Shown piece after piece: positions 17,296 to 25,546 of a DNA stretch of 64,000 nt. The first letter of the stretch is position 1. Each line of letters begins with the position of its first letter. The position numbers and the translations under genes were made by a program. The stretch is from RHKX01 sp963823565 (GTDB lineage Bacteria > Actinomycetota > Thermoleophilia > Solirubrobacterales > 70-9), in assembly GCA_963823565.1 (NCBI GenBank), contig CAWGLR010000003.1, positions 1,308,982 through 1,372,981 on the forward strand, read 5' to 3'. The notes under the pieces are model-generated. The model saw only the letters and a program-made list of their open reading frames with translations. It was not told the origin of the DNA and made no database searches.

Positions 17296-19098
17296 TCAGC
17301 CGCCGTAGAGGGCCTCGATCTCGCCCTCGTACTTCTCGGCGATCGGCTTGCGCTTCAGCTTCATCGTCGGGGTGAGCTCGTCCCCGCCCGGCTCCCACTC
17401 GTCGCCGAGCAGCTTGAACTTCTTGATCTGCTCGACCCGCGAGAGCTTCGCGTTGGCTATGTCGACGGCCTCCTGGACGGCGGCCACCACGCGCTCGTCC
17501 TCGGCGAGGGAAGCGACGTCGGCGGGCTCGACGCCCTGCTTCGCGGCCCACTGCGGCGCGTACTCGGTGTCGAGGACGATCAGCGCCACGTTGTAGGGAC
17601 GCGCGTCGCCGATCGCGACCGCCTGGCCGATCAGCGGGCTCGCCGCCTTCAGATGTGCCTCGATGCCGGCCGGCGACATGTTCTTGCCGGCGGCGTTGAT
17701 GATCAGCTCCTTCTTGCGGTCGACGATCCGGAGGTAGCCGTCCGCGTCGAGCTCGCCGATGTCGCCGGTCGACAGCCAGCCCTCCTCGTCGATCGTCTCG
17801 GCGGTCTTGTCGGGGAGGTTGCGGTAGCCGCGCATGATGATCTCGCCCTTGACCTGGACCTCGCCGTCCTCGGCGATCCGGATCTCGACGCCGGGAAGCG
17901 GCGGCCCGACCGTGCCGATCTTGACCCGGTCCGGCGGGTTGACGGTCGCCCCTCCGCAGGTCTCCGACATCCCCCAGAGCTCGCTGACCGGGATCCCGAT
18001 CGCGTGGAAGAACTCGAGCACCTCGACCGGGGTCGGCGCGGCGCCGGCGTTGACGGCGACCAGCTCGTCGAGGCCGAGGTGGGTGCGGAGGCCCGCGAAC
18101 ATCGCCTCGTCCGCCTGAGCCGCGGCGGCGGCGATCTCCTCGGGGACCTCCTGCCCGCGCTGCTCGGCGCGGACCTTCTCGATCGCCGCCTGGAGGCCCT
18201 TCTGCACGGGCTCGCGCTGCTCGTCGGGGAGCCCGGCGAGCATCGTCTCGAGCCCCGCCCTGAGCTTCTCCCAGACGCGAGGCACGGCGAAGAACCAGGT
18301 TGGCCGGACCTGGGGCAAAAACTCGATGATCTTGCGCGGGTCGCCGCAGACCGCGACCTGAACCCCCTTGGTCATCGGCAGGTAGTAGTGGGCGCCGCGT
18401 TCTGCGATGTGCGCGGCGGGCAGCCAGGAGATCACCTTCGCGCCCTCCTCGGGGAAGTCGATCAGGTGGTCGATGCTCGCCACGAGGCCGAGCAGGTTGC
18501 GGTGGGTCAGCTCCACGCCCTTGGGCGGTCCGGTGGTGCCGGAGGTATAGATCAGCGTCAGCGTGTCGTCGAGGCCGACCGTGTCGGCCGCCGCGGCGTC
18601 GTCGAAGTCGGGATCGAGCTCGAGCAGCTCCTCGAAGCTCATCGTGCCGCCCTCGCCGTCGAGGACGATCAAGTGCTCGAGCCCCTCGATCTCGGCCTTC
18701 TCGAAGGTCTCGAGGAACCCCTTTTCGACGATCGCCGTCTTGACGCCGGCGTCGCCGCAGACCCAGGCGATCTGCTCCGGCGAAGCCGTCTGGTAGATCG
18801 AGAACGGGACGCCCCCGAGCGTGGAGACGCCGAGGTCGCAGGGGAAGAACTCGATGCGGTTGCTCAGCATCAGGGCGACGGTGTCCCCCTTGCCGACACC
18901 GAGCTTGGCGAGGCCGCCGGCGACGCGACGCGCGTCGCGGCGGAGCTCGTTCCAGGACATCTCCCGCTCCCCCTCGCGCAGGGCGACGGCGTCCCCCAGT
19001 CGCTCGACGGTCGCCTGGAAGGCGCTCGCGAGGTTCGCCGCCTCGGGCTCGCCGCCGGGGCCCCCGCTCGCGTGCCGCTGAGCCGTCGTCGCTTCCAT
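17296..19098 (-). CDS. Long-chain fatty acyl-CoA synthetase (AMP-forming)
   Basis: ANL-superfamily enzyme of 600 aa that activates fatty acids with ATP and CoA. The P-loop-like motif is LIYTSGTTGPPKGVELTH (about 185-203). The FadD15-type arrangement continues with ISWLPAAHIAERG, AELWGMSETCGG (about 370) and the hinge region WLSTGDIGELDADGYLRIVD with KKELIINAAGKNMSP (about 455-485). AGGAGG lies upstream of the ATG at 19098. It stands between rseP and the HD-GYP gene, interrupting the usual rseP-ispG order. Chain-length preference is unknown. Confidence 0.92.
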   Translation of the reverse strand: MEATTAQRHASGGPGGEPEAANLASAFQATVERLGDAVALREGEREMSWNELRRDARRVAGGLAKLGVGKGDTVALMLSNRIEFFPCDLGVSTLGGVPFSIYQTASPEQIAWVCGDAGVKTAIVEKGFLETFEKAEIEGLEHLIVLDGEGGTMSFEELLELDPDFDDAAAADTVGLDDTLTLIYTSGTTGPPKGVELTHRNLLGLVASIDHLIDFPEEGAKVISWLPAAHIAERGAHYYLPMTKGVQVAVCGDPRKIIEFLPQVRPTWFFAVPRVWEKLRAGLETMLAGLPDEQREPVQKGLQAAIEKVRAEQRGQEVPEEIAAAAAQADEAMFAGLRTHLGLDELVAVNAGAAPTPVEVLEFFHAIGIPVSELWGMSETCGGATVNPPDRVKIGTVGPPLPGVEIRIAEDGEVQVKGEIIMRGYRNLPDKTAETIDEEGWLSTGDIGELDADGYLRIVDRKKELIINAAGKNMSPAGIEAHLKAASPLIGQAVAIGDARPYNVALIVLDTEYAPQWAAKQGVEPADVASLAEDERVVAAVQEAVDIANAKLSRVEQIKKFKLLGDEWEPGGDELTPTMKLKRKPIAEKYEGEIEALYGG

Positions 19099-19156
19099 CC
19101 TCGTCCGCCCTCCTCCAGGGTTCGCAGGGTTGTTTGAAACCTAGCGCAGAGCAGGG

Positions 19157-20281
19157 CTAACGCACGTCGAAGCCTTCTCCCGTCAGCCGGTCGATGTCGT
19201 TCTGGAGGCCGATGAAGAAGAGGATCATCACGAGCGCGAAGCCGATCAGCCCGGAGCGCTCCATGACGATCAGCGGGACCGGCTTGCCGCGGACCTTTTC
19301 GACGATCGCCCAGAAGATGTGGCCGCCGTCGAGGGGCAGGAAGGGCAGCAGGTTGATGATCCCGAGCGACAGGCTGATCACCGCCAGCACGAGGAACGCC
19401 TGGCGGGTGTCGGTGTCGAAGCTCTCCTCGGTGACCTTGGTGTTGCCGACCACGCCGCTGATCTGGTCGCGCTGATCGGCCTCGAAGATGTTCGCGAGCA
19501 CGGTCGCGGTCTGCGAGGTGATGTACCAGGCCCGATCGAACGCGAAGTCGATCCCCTCGCCGGCCGAGGTCGTCACCCGCTTCTGGTCGTACTGGAAGCC
19601 CGCGACCATGCGCGCCGGCGGCGGGTCGGCCCCCGGCGGCGCCTCGGGCTGGTCGTAGACGGGGGTCACCTGCACCGTCATCGGCTCCCCGTCGCGCTCG
19701 ATCCGGAACACGACCGGGGAGGTGGCCTCGCAGCCGTCCGTCGGGTCGCCCGCGCAGGTGTGGGTGTTGATCTGCTTGCGGACGGTGTTCGAGAGCTTCA
19801 CCCCGCCGAGGTCGGCGACCCGCTCGCCGTCGACTGAGATCAGCTTGTCGCCGGGCTCGAGCGCGCCGGCCGCCGGCAGTGAGTCATCCACCAGGTCGAC
19901 CGAGTTGACGAGGCGCCCGTCGAGCCCGAAGCCGACGGCGAGGAAGAAGAACATGATCAGCGCGATGACGATGTTCACTGCCGGCCCCGCGGCGATCACG
20001 ACGATTCGCTTCCAGACCGGCTGGCGGTAGTAGGCGCGCTCGGCGACCTCCGGAGGAAGCTCCTCCTCCGGGTTCATCCCGGTGATCTTCACGTAGCCCC
20101 CGAGCGGGATCGCGCCGATGCCGTACTCGGTCTCGCCGCGCTTCACCGACGCGAGCTTCGGCGGGAAGAACAGGAAGAACTTCTCGACCCGCATGCCGAC
20201 GAGCTTCGCCGCGGTGAAGTGGCCGGCCTCGTGGAGGACGATCAGTGCCGCGAAGCCGGCGATGGCCAGGAACCAGCTCAT
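19157..20281 (-). CDS. rseP: Site-2 intramembrane metalloprotease RseP/Rip1
   Basis: Zinc intramembrane protease of 374 aa. The HEAGH motif lies in the first transmembrane helix (about residue 18). A PDZ domain occupies about 125-230 (SLPAAGALEPGDKLISVDGERV), with an insertion including a Cys pair. The second active-site motif NLLPFLPLDGGH is near 315. Family members cut anti-sigma factors and other single-pass proteins after a first extracellular cut. The ATG at 20281 overlaps the dxr stop by 4 nt. The longer open frame upstream is just dxr in another frame. Confidence 0.95.
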   Translation of the reverse strand: MSWFLAIAGFAALIVLHEAGHFTAAKLVGMRVEKFFLFFPPKLASVKRGETEYGIGAIPLGGYVKITGMNPEEELPPEVAERAYYRQPVWKRIVVIAAGPAVNIVIALIMFFFLAVGFGLDGRLVNSVDLVDDSLPAAGALEPGDKLISVDGERVADLGGVKLSNTVRKQINTHTCAGDPTDGCEATSPVVFRIERDGEPMTVQVTPVYDQPEAPPGADPPPARMVAGFQYDQKRVTTSAGEGIDFAFDRAWYITSQTATVLANIFEADQRDQISGVVGNTKVTEESFDTDTRQAFLVLAVISLSLGIINLLPFLPLDGGHIFWAIVEKVRGKPVPLIVMERSGLIGFALVMILFFIGLQNDIDRLTGEGFDVR

Positions 20282-21462
20282 GCCCCCGCGCTCCCGTTGC
20301 CGGCCGCGACCTCGGTCCCGCCTGCGATCCGGCCGGCGATCGCGGACGCGCGGCGGCGTGCCTCCTCGTCGCAGGAGAAGAGGTCCTCGAAGTGGCCCGG
20401 GGTCGCCGCCGGCATCTGCTCGAGGGTCGCCTCGACGACGGCGGGGATGCCGTCGAATGCGAGCTCGCCCGCGAGGAACGCCTCGACCGCGACCTCGTTC
20501 GCGGCGTTGAGGACGCAGGGCGCGGTCCCGCCCGCCTCCCCGGCCGCGCGGGCCAGGCGCAGGCACGCGAAGGTCTCGAGGTCCGGCTCCTCGAAGGTCA
20601 GCGAGCCGACGGCGGCGAGGTCGAGCGGCTCGACCGGGAGCTCGATCCGGTCGGGACCGTGGAGCGCGTAGGAGATCGGCACGCGCATGTCGGGATGCCC
20701 GAGATGGGCGAGCGTCGCGCCGTCGACGAGGTGGATCAGCGAATGGATCAGCGACTGCGGGTGGACGACCACGTCGATCCGCTCGAACGGGACGCCGAAG
20801 AGGTGGTGCGCCTCGATCAGCTCGAGCCCCTTGTTCATCAGGGTTGCCGAGTCGATCGTGATCTTGCCGCCCATCTCCCAGGTCGGGTGGGCGAGCGCCT
20901 CCTCGCGGGTGACGCCGGAGAGATCGGTGCGGCCCCGGAACGGGCCGCCGGAGGCGGTCAGGACGAGCCGCTCGACGACTCCCGGTGGCTCGGAGCGGAT
21001 CAGCTGGTCGAGCGCCGAGTGCTCGGAGTCGACGGGAACGATCCGCGCCTCGGCCGCCTCGGCCAGGGCGACCACCAGCTCGCCGCCGACCACGAGGCTC
21101 TCCTTGTTCGCCAGCGCCACCTCGACGCCGGCGCTGAGCGCCACGATCGTCGGTCCGAGCCCGGCCGAGCCGACGATCGCGTTCAGCACGACGTCGGGCT
21201 CGGCGCGGAGGATCAGCTCGCGGATGCCCTCCTCGCCCGCGAGCACCTCGCCCCTCCAGCCGGACCCCGCGGCGGCAGCCGCCGCATCGAGGTCGGCGAG
21301 GGCGACGGTTCCGACGCCATGCTCCTCGGCCCGCCGCAGAAGCGGCTCCCAGCTGCCGTTGGCGCTGAGGCCGACGACCGCGAGCTCGTCCGAGCGCTCG
21401 ATTACGTCGAGCGCCTGCTCGCCGATCGACCCGGTCGCGCCGAGGATGAGAACCCGTTTCAC
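20278..21462 (-). CDS. dxr: 1-deoxy-D-xylulose 5-phosphate reductoisomerase
   Basis: Second enzyme of the MEP pathway, making methylerythritol 4-phosphate with NADPH. Length 394 aa is normal. The Rossmann motif GATGSIGEQALDVI (about 8-21), LANKESLVVGG (about 120), SEHSALDQ (about 147), the catalytic loop GGKITIDSATLMNKGLE (about 205) and the substrate loop around VVHPQSLIHS are present. It is coupled to rseP and downstream of cdsA and a small membrane ORF. A 7-nt-period repeat lies between it and that ORF. Confidence 0.96.
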   Translation of the reverse strand: MKRVLILGATGSIGEQALDVIERSDELAVVGLSANGSWEPLLRRAEEHGVGTVALADLDAAAAAAGSGWRGEVLAGEEGIRELILRAEPDVVLNAIVGSAGLGPTIVALSAGVEVALANKESLVVGGELVVALAEAAEARIVPVDSEHSALDQLIRSEPPGVVERLVLTASGGPFRGRTDLSGVTREEALAHPTWEMGGKITIDSATLMNKGLELIEAHHLFGVPFERIDVVVHPQSLIHSLIHLVDGATLAHLGHPDMRVPISYALHGPDRIELPVEPLDLAAVGSLTFEEPDLETFACLRLARAAGEAGGTAPCVLNAANEVAVEAFLAGELAFDGIPAVVEATLEQMPAATPGHFEDLFSCDEEARRRASAIAGRIAGGTEVAAGNGSAGA

Positions 21463-21504
21463 GCCGGGAAGTGTAGGAAGGCGGCTGAGTCGGTCCTAAA
21501 TCGA

Positions 21505-21568
21505 GCGAGCAGCGAGCAGCATTCGGGTCGAAGCTGCTTGCCGAAGCGAGCGCAGCGAGCGTGCTGCT
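21505..21568. repeat. Heptamer and palindromic repeat between dxr and the small ORF
   Basis: Two perfect GCGAGCA heptamers at 21505-21518 and a third degenerate one, followed at 21552-21568 by GCAGCGAGCGTGCTGCT. That 17-mer occurs identically at 28939-28955, where it again follows heptamers after about 20-30 nt. The segment is full of GCTGCT/AGCAGC complements and can fold. Confidence 0.7.
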
Positions 21569-21578
21569 CGCCGCTCGC

Positions 21579-21770
21579 TCAGTAACGCGGGTCGCGCTCC
21601 TCGCGCACTTCGACGTAGCGATCGGCGCGGTCGCGGCGCGCGAACTCGACGAAGAGGCTGATGACGAGGCCGACGATGCCGGCGATCATCAGGATCAGGC
21701 CGATCGTCTGCAGGTCGACGCCCTCGATCGAGTCGGAGACGGCGTACCCCCCGGGCCCGATTGAGTCTAT
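21579..21770 (-). CDS. Small one-TM membrane protein (DUF6458-like), no canonical start codon
   Basis: The minus-strand frame from 21785 to the TGA at 21579 encodes a short polar lead (SIGPGGYAVSDSIEGVDLQ), one transmembrane helix (TIGLILMIAGIVGLVISLF) and a basic/acidic tail ending ERDPRY. The GVDLQTIG-LILM-AG pattern resembles the small actinobacterial DUF6458 proteins. After the in-frame TAG at 21786-21788 there is no ATG, GTG or TTG before the helix; an ATA at 21770 is the only start-like codon. Either it uses a rare start or it is a decaying remnant. Confidence 0.4.
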   Translation of the reverse strand: MDSIGPGGYAVSDSIEGVDLQTIGLILMIAGIVGLVISLFVEFARRDRADRYVEVREERDPRY

Positions 21771-21777
21771 TCCGGGA

Positions 21778-22812
21778 TCAGACGACTATCGCCAGTGCGA
21801 GGTAGTACCCGGCTACGACGGTGAACAACACGGCGTCGAGCCGGTCGAGCAGGCCCCCGTGCGGCCCCAGCATGCGCCCGGTGTCCTTGACGTCGAGGTC
21901 GCGCTTGATCAGCGACTCGAAGAGGTCCCCCATCGGCGCCAGCAATGCGACGCAGAGGCCGAACAGCAGCGCCTCGGGGCCCGATATCCAGTCCTGGTAG
22001 AGGCCGGCGAGCCAGAAGCCGAGGACGCCGCCGGCGATCCCGATCGCGAGGCCCTCGATCGTCTTGTTCGGGGAGATGTGGGGCGCGAGCTGGTGCTGGC
22101 CGAACATGCGCCCGCCGATGTAGGCGAACGTGTCGGTGAAGAACGTGCAGACGAGAACGTCGACGAGCAGCGCGCCCCCGTGGGCGGGGATGTCGCGCAG
22201 CAGCACCGCATGGGCCAGCGGCAGCCCGATCCAGACGACGCCGAAGACCGTCACCGCCATCGCCCAGGTGACGTTGTGCAGCGACGGGCGCGCGAGCGCG
22301 AAGCCGAGCATCACCGGGACGAATGCGACCGCGACCAGCAGGACCTCGAACGCGTCGCCGAAGTGTGCCGCGAGGACCATGCCGGCGGCGGCGGCGAAAG
22401 CGACGAGCTGGAACGGACGCGCCCGCTGCGTCATCCGGAAGAACTCGATCATCAGCCCCCAGGCGATGCCGATCATCGCGATCGCGAAGATGCCGCCGCC
22501 CGCGGCGATCACCACGATCGCGAAGACGATCCAGGGCAGCGCCCACATCACCCGCAGGAAAGTCTCGCCGCTCAGCCGCCCGCGCAGCCCTCTCCGCCGA
22601 TGCGGCCGCTCCTGCCGTGCCCGCGGCGGCTCGGGGGGCTCGACCGGCTCCTCGCCGGGGGCGAACGCGGGCACGCCCGGCTCCCGGTCCGCCTCGGGCC
22701 CGGCATCGAAGCCGGGCGCCCAATCGAGCTCGCCGGTCTCGTCCGGCGGGCGCGGGCTTCGTCGCCGCGCAGGCCGCGGCGGCCGCGACTCGGGGCGAGG
22801 CGGGAAGTCCAT
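21778..22812 (-). CDS. cdsA: Phosphatidate cytidylyltransferase
   Basis: Membrane enzyme of 344 aa making CDP-diacylglycerol, the precursor used by pgsA at 10650. The CdsA signature is intact near the C-terminus (SLIKRDLDVKDTGRMLGPHG and LLDRLDAVLFT, about 290-330). Eight or so transmembrane helices span about 90-340. The first 80 residues are a Pro/Arg/Glu-rich cytoplasmic extension not found in short homologues. It lies 9 nt after uppS, with which it is probably co-transcribed. Confidence 0.94.
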   Translation of the reverse strand: MDFPPRPESRPPRPARRRSPRPPDETGELDWAPGFDAGPEADREPGVPAFAPGEEPVEPPEPPRARQERPHRRRGLRGRLSGETFLRVMWALPWIVFAIVVIAAGGGIFAIAMIGIAWGLMIEFFRMTQRARPFQLVAFAAAAGMVLAAHFGDAFEVLLVAVAFVPVMLGFALARPSLHNVTWAMAVTVFGVVWIGLPLAHAVLLRDIPAHGGALLVDVLVCTFFTDTFAYIGGRMFGQHQLAPHISPNKTIEGLAIGIAGGVLGFWLAGLYQDWISGPEALLFGLCVALLAPMGDLFESLIKRDLDVKDTGRMLGPHGGLLDRLDAVLFTVVAGYYLALAIVV

Positions 22813-22821
22813 CGTTCGACC

Positions 22822-23499
22822 CTAACCCCGGGCGCCGAACCGGCGACGGCGCGACGCGTACTCCTGCAGCGCCTCCTCCAGCACTCCCCGGTCGAAGTCC
22901 GGCCAGAGGCACTCGGTGAAGTAGAGCTCCGAGTAGGCGCTCTGCCAGAGCAGGAAGTTGGAGAGCCGCTCCTCCCCGCTGGTCCGGATCACCAGCTCGG
23001 GGTCGCGCATCTCCGGCGCGTAGAGCAGGCGCGCGAAGGCCTCCTCCCCACCTCCCTCATAGCGAGCGGCCGCATCGAGGATCTCCGCCCGCCCGCCGTA
23101 GTTGAACGCGACGAAGAGCGTCATCCGCCGATCATCGGCCGTCTCGGCCTCGGCCCACTCCATCCGCTTCAGGAGCTCCGGCGAGACGCCCTCGCGGCGC
23201 CCGACGAAGCGCATGCGCACGCCCTCCTCATGCAGCTCCGGCGTCTCGGAGACGATCAGCTCGCCGAACATCTCCATCAGCCCGCCGACCTCGTCCTCCG
23301 GGCGCGACCAGTTCTCGGTCGAGAACGCGTAGACGGTCAGCTCCTCGATCCCCAGGGCGACGGCGTCCTTGACGGTCTGCTTCATCGTCCGGGCGCCCTG
23401 CCGGTGCCCCTCGAGGACGTGCAGCCCGCGCTGGGTGGCCCAGCGGCCGTTGCCGTCCATGATGATTGCGACGCGCTTGGCGCCGGACTCCTCGGCCAT
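22822..23499 (-). CDS. uppS: Undecaprenyl diphosphate synthase (cis-prenyltransferase)
   Basis: Makes the C55 lipid carrier for cell-wall synthesis from isoprenyl diphosphates. The ATG at 23499 (MAEESGAKRV) is chosen because the family starts just before AIIMDGNGRWATQRGL, here at residues about 10-25; the frame remains open upstream to 23604 only by reading through the dispersed repeat at 23515. Other landmarks are YAFSTENWSRP (about 75), FNYGGRAEILDA and the C-terminal DPELVIRTSGEERLSNFLLWQ. Length 225 aa. The gene continues the frr-cdsA operon. Confidence 0.92.
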   Translation of the reverse strand: MAEESGAKRVAIIMDGNGRWATQRGLHVLEGHRQGARTMKQTVKDAVALGIEELTVYAFSTENWSRPEDEVGGLMEMFGELIVSETPELHEEGVRMRFVGRREGVSPELLKRMEWAEAETADDRRMTLFVAFNYGGRAEILDAAARYEGGGEEAFARLLYAPEMRDPELVIRTSGEERLSNFLLWQSAYSELYFTECLWPDFDRGVLEEALQEYASRRRRFGARG

Positions 23500-23514
23500 C
23501 AGCCAATCATCGTC

Positions 23515-23600
23515 GATCCTGCCCCATCGCCTGGCGGGACCCGGCCCCCGGAGCGGACGCGAAGCGGATGCCATCGGCGAATGAGCCGTTGATCCTGCCC
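23515..23600. repeat. Dispersed repeat, copy of the 57176 family
   Basis: GATCCTGCCCCAT at 23515 and GATCCTGCC again at 23591 (76 nt apart) bracket GACCCGG and CGGACGCGAAGCGGA. The same ordered blocks occur at 57176-57311. It lies in the gap between frr and uppS, outside the chosen uppS start. Confidence 0.65.
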
Positions 23601-23617
23601 CCATCGTCGGCCGGCAG

Positions 23618-24184
23618 TCAGACCGTGAGGATCTCCTCTTCCTTGCCCTTCATCAGCGCGTCGATCTCGCCGATGGCCTTGTCGGTGCGGTCCTGGAGGT
23701 CGCTCTCGCCGCGGCGCTCGTCGTCCTCGCCGACCTCGCCCTCCTTCTTCAGGTCTCGGAGGTCGCCGAGCACGTCGCGGCGGATGTTGCGGATCGCCAC
23801 CTTCCCCTCCTCGGCGACGCCGTGGACCATCTTCACCATGTCCTTGCGCCGCTCCTCGGTCAGCTCCGGGACCTGGAGGCGGATGACGTTGCCGTCGTTG
23901 TTCGGGGTCAGGCCGACGTCGGACTCGCTGATCGCCTTCTCGATCGCCGAGATCGAGCCCTTGTCGTAGGGGGTCACGGTGAGCAGGCGGGCGTCGGTCG
24001 TCGCAACGTTGGCGAGCTGGTTCAGCGGGGTCTCGGCGCCGTAGTAGTCGACGATGATGCGGTCGAGGAGGTGCGGGGATGCGCGGCCGGTGCGGACGGT
24101 GGCCAGCTCGCCGCGAGTCGTCTCGACGGACTTGCCCATCCGCTCGGTCGCGTCGGCCAGAAGGTCGTCGATGAACTCGCTCAC
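23618..24184 (-). CDS. frr: Ribosome recycling factor
   Basis: Splits post-termination ribosomes together with EF-G. The 188-aa length and sequence are typical: LRTGRASPHLLDRI-type N-terminus (TVRTGRASPHLLDRIIVDYYG, about 30-50), TPLNQLANV, LTVTPYDKGSISAIEKAI, and PELTEERRKDMVK near 120. It overlaps pyrH by 4 nt in the standard rpsB-tsf-pyrH-frr order. Confidence 0.97.
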   Translation of the reverse strand: MSEFIDDLLADATERMGKSVETTRGELATVRTGRASPHLLDRIIVDYYGAETPLNQLANVATTDARLLTVTPYDKGSISAIEKAISESDVGLTPNNDGNVIRLQVPELTEERRKDMVKMVHGVAEEGKVAIRNIRRDVLGDLRDLKKEGEVGEDDERRGESDLQDRTDKAIGEIDALMKGKEEEILTV

Positions 24185-24906
24185 GATGAAACCAGCGTTC
24201 CCACCCGCTCTCCGCGGACGATCCTATCTATGTTCGATTCGTCCGCCATGTTGAAGACGTAGATCGGCAGGTCGTTGTCCATGCACAGCGAGAGCGCGGT
24301 CGAGTCCATCACCCTGAGCTCGCGCTCGATCGCCTCGCGGTGGGTGATCTGCGGCAGGAACTTGGCGTCGGCGACGACCGCGGGGTCCGCGTCGTAGACG
24401 CCCTCCACCCCGTGCTTGGCCATCAGGATCGCCTCTGCGTGGATCTCGAGCGCCCGCAGGGAGGCCGCGGTGTCGGTCGTGAAGAACGGGTTGCCGGTGC
24501 CGGCGGCGAAGATGACGATGCGACCCTTCTCGAGGTGCCGCATCGCCCGCCGGCGGATGTAGGGCTCGGCGACCTCGCTGACCTCGATCGCCGACATCAC
24601 CCGGGTGTTGACGCTCTCGCGCTCGAGCGCGTCCTGGAGCGTCAGCGCGTTGAGGACGGTCGCGAGCATGCCCATGTAGTCGGCGGTCGCGCGGTCCATC
24701 CCCGCGGCGGCCCCCTGGAGGCCGCGGTAGATGTTCCCGGCCCCGACGACGATCGCGATCTCCAGCCCGGTGGCGTGCGTGCGCGCGATCTGCGCGGCGA
24801 TTCGCCCGACTCGCTCCGCGTCGGTGCCGTACTCGAGCCCGCCCATCAGGGCTTCGCCCGAGAGCTTCAGCATGACCCGGTCGAAGGCCCGGTGCGACTC
24901 GCTCAT
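24181..24906 (-). CDS. pyrH: UMP kinase
   Basis: Hexameric amino-acid-kinase-fold enzyme phosphorylating UMP to UDP with ATP. At 241 aa it shows the start VMLKLSGEALMGG, VVGAGNIYRG (about 53-63), MGMLATVLNALTLQDALE (about 75-95), AAGTGNPFFTTDTAA (about 133) and the C-terminal MDSTALSLCMDNDLPIYVFN. It lies 22 nt after tsf and is coupled to frr. Confidence 0.97.
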   Translation of the reverse strand: MSESHRAFDRVMLKLSGEALMGGLEYGTDAERVGRIAAQIARTHATGLEIAIVVGAGNIYRGLQGAAAGMDRATADYMGMLATVLNALTLQDALERESVNTRVMSAIEVSEVAEPYIRRRAMRHLEKGRIVIFAAGTGNPFFTTDTAASLRALEIHAEAILMAKHGVEGVYDADPAVVADAKFLPQITHREAIERELRVMDSTALSLCMDNDLPIYVFNMADESNIDRIVRGERVGTLVSS

Positions 24907-24928
24907 CGTGGGCCTCCGCCGGTTCCGC

Positions 24929-25546
24929 TCAGTCCTCGGAGCCGACCTGGAAGCGGGCGAAGCGGGCGATCCGGATGTTCTCCCCGGTCCGGGACGCGGC
25001 CTCGGCGCGGAGCTCCTCGATCGTCTTGCCCTCGTGTTTCTCGCCGTTGACGTGGACCTGGTCGAGCAGGGCGATCTCCTTGCGCCACTTCGCGATCTGC
25101 CCGTCGACGATGCGCTCGCGGACGTTCTCGGGCTTGCCCTCCTCGGCTGCCTTCGCCTCGAAGACGTTGCGCTCGGCCTGCTCCTCCTCCGCCGGGATGT
25201 CCTCGGCGGAGACGTAGCGGGGGGCGGCGGCGGCGATGTGCAGCGCGATCTCGCGGGCGAACTCGGCGAAGTCGTCGGTGCGGGCGACGAAGTCCGTCTC
25301 GCACTGGATCTCGACGAGCACGCCGATCTGGCCGCCGGCGTGGATGTACGAGGAGACGATCCCCTGGCCGGTCGAGCGCCCGCCGCGCTTCGCTGCCTGC
25401 GCCTGGCCCTTGACGCGAAGGATCTCGACGGCCTTCTCGGCGTCGCCTCCGGCCTCCGACAGCGCGGCCTTGCAGTCCATCATCGCCGCGCCGGTGCGCT
25501 CGCGGAGCGCCTTGACGTCGGCTGCCTTGATCTGGACGTCGCTCAC
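24929..25546 (-). CDS. tsf: Translation elongation factor Ts (short form)
   Basis: Nucleotide exchange factor for EF-Tu. The N-terminal helical domain (VKALRERTGAAMMDCKAALSEAGG, about 10-33) and the GDAEKAVEILRVKG segment are canonical, as is the core CETDFVARTD (about 78-87) that touches EF-Tu. At 205 aa it is the short type with a reduced C-terminal core, like that of Thermus. The ATG overlaps the rpsB stop by 4 nt. Confidence 0.96.
   Translation of the reverse strand: MSDVQIKAADVKALRERTGAAMMDCKAALSEAGGDAEKAVEILRVKGQAQAAKRGGRSTGQGIVSSYIHAGGQIGVLVEIQCETDFVARTDDFAEFAREIALHIAAAAPRYVSAEDIPAEEEQAERNVFEAKAAEEGKPENVRERIVDGQIAKWRKEIALLDQVHVNGEKHEGKTIEELRAEAASRTGENIRIARFARFQVGSED

Noticed and set aside
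23500..23604. Upstream extension of uppS to 23604
   Set aside because: It reads through the dispersed repeat and adds residues absent from the family; the core begins right after ATG 23499.
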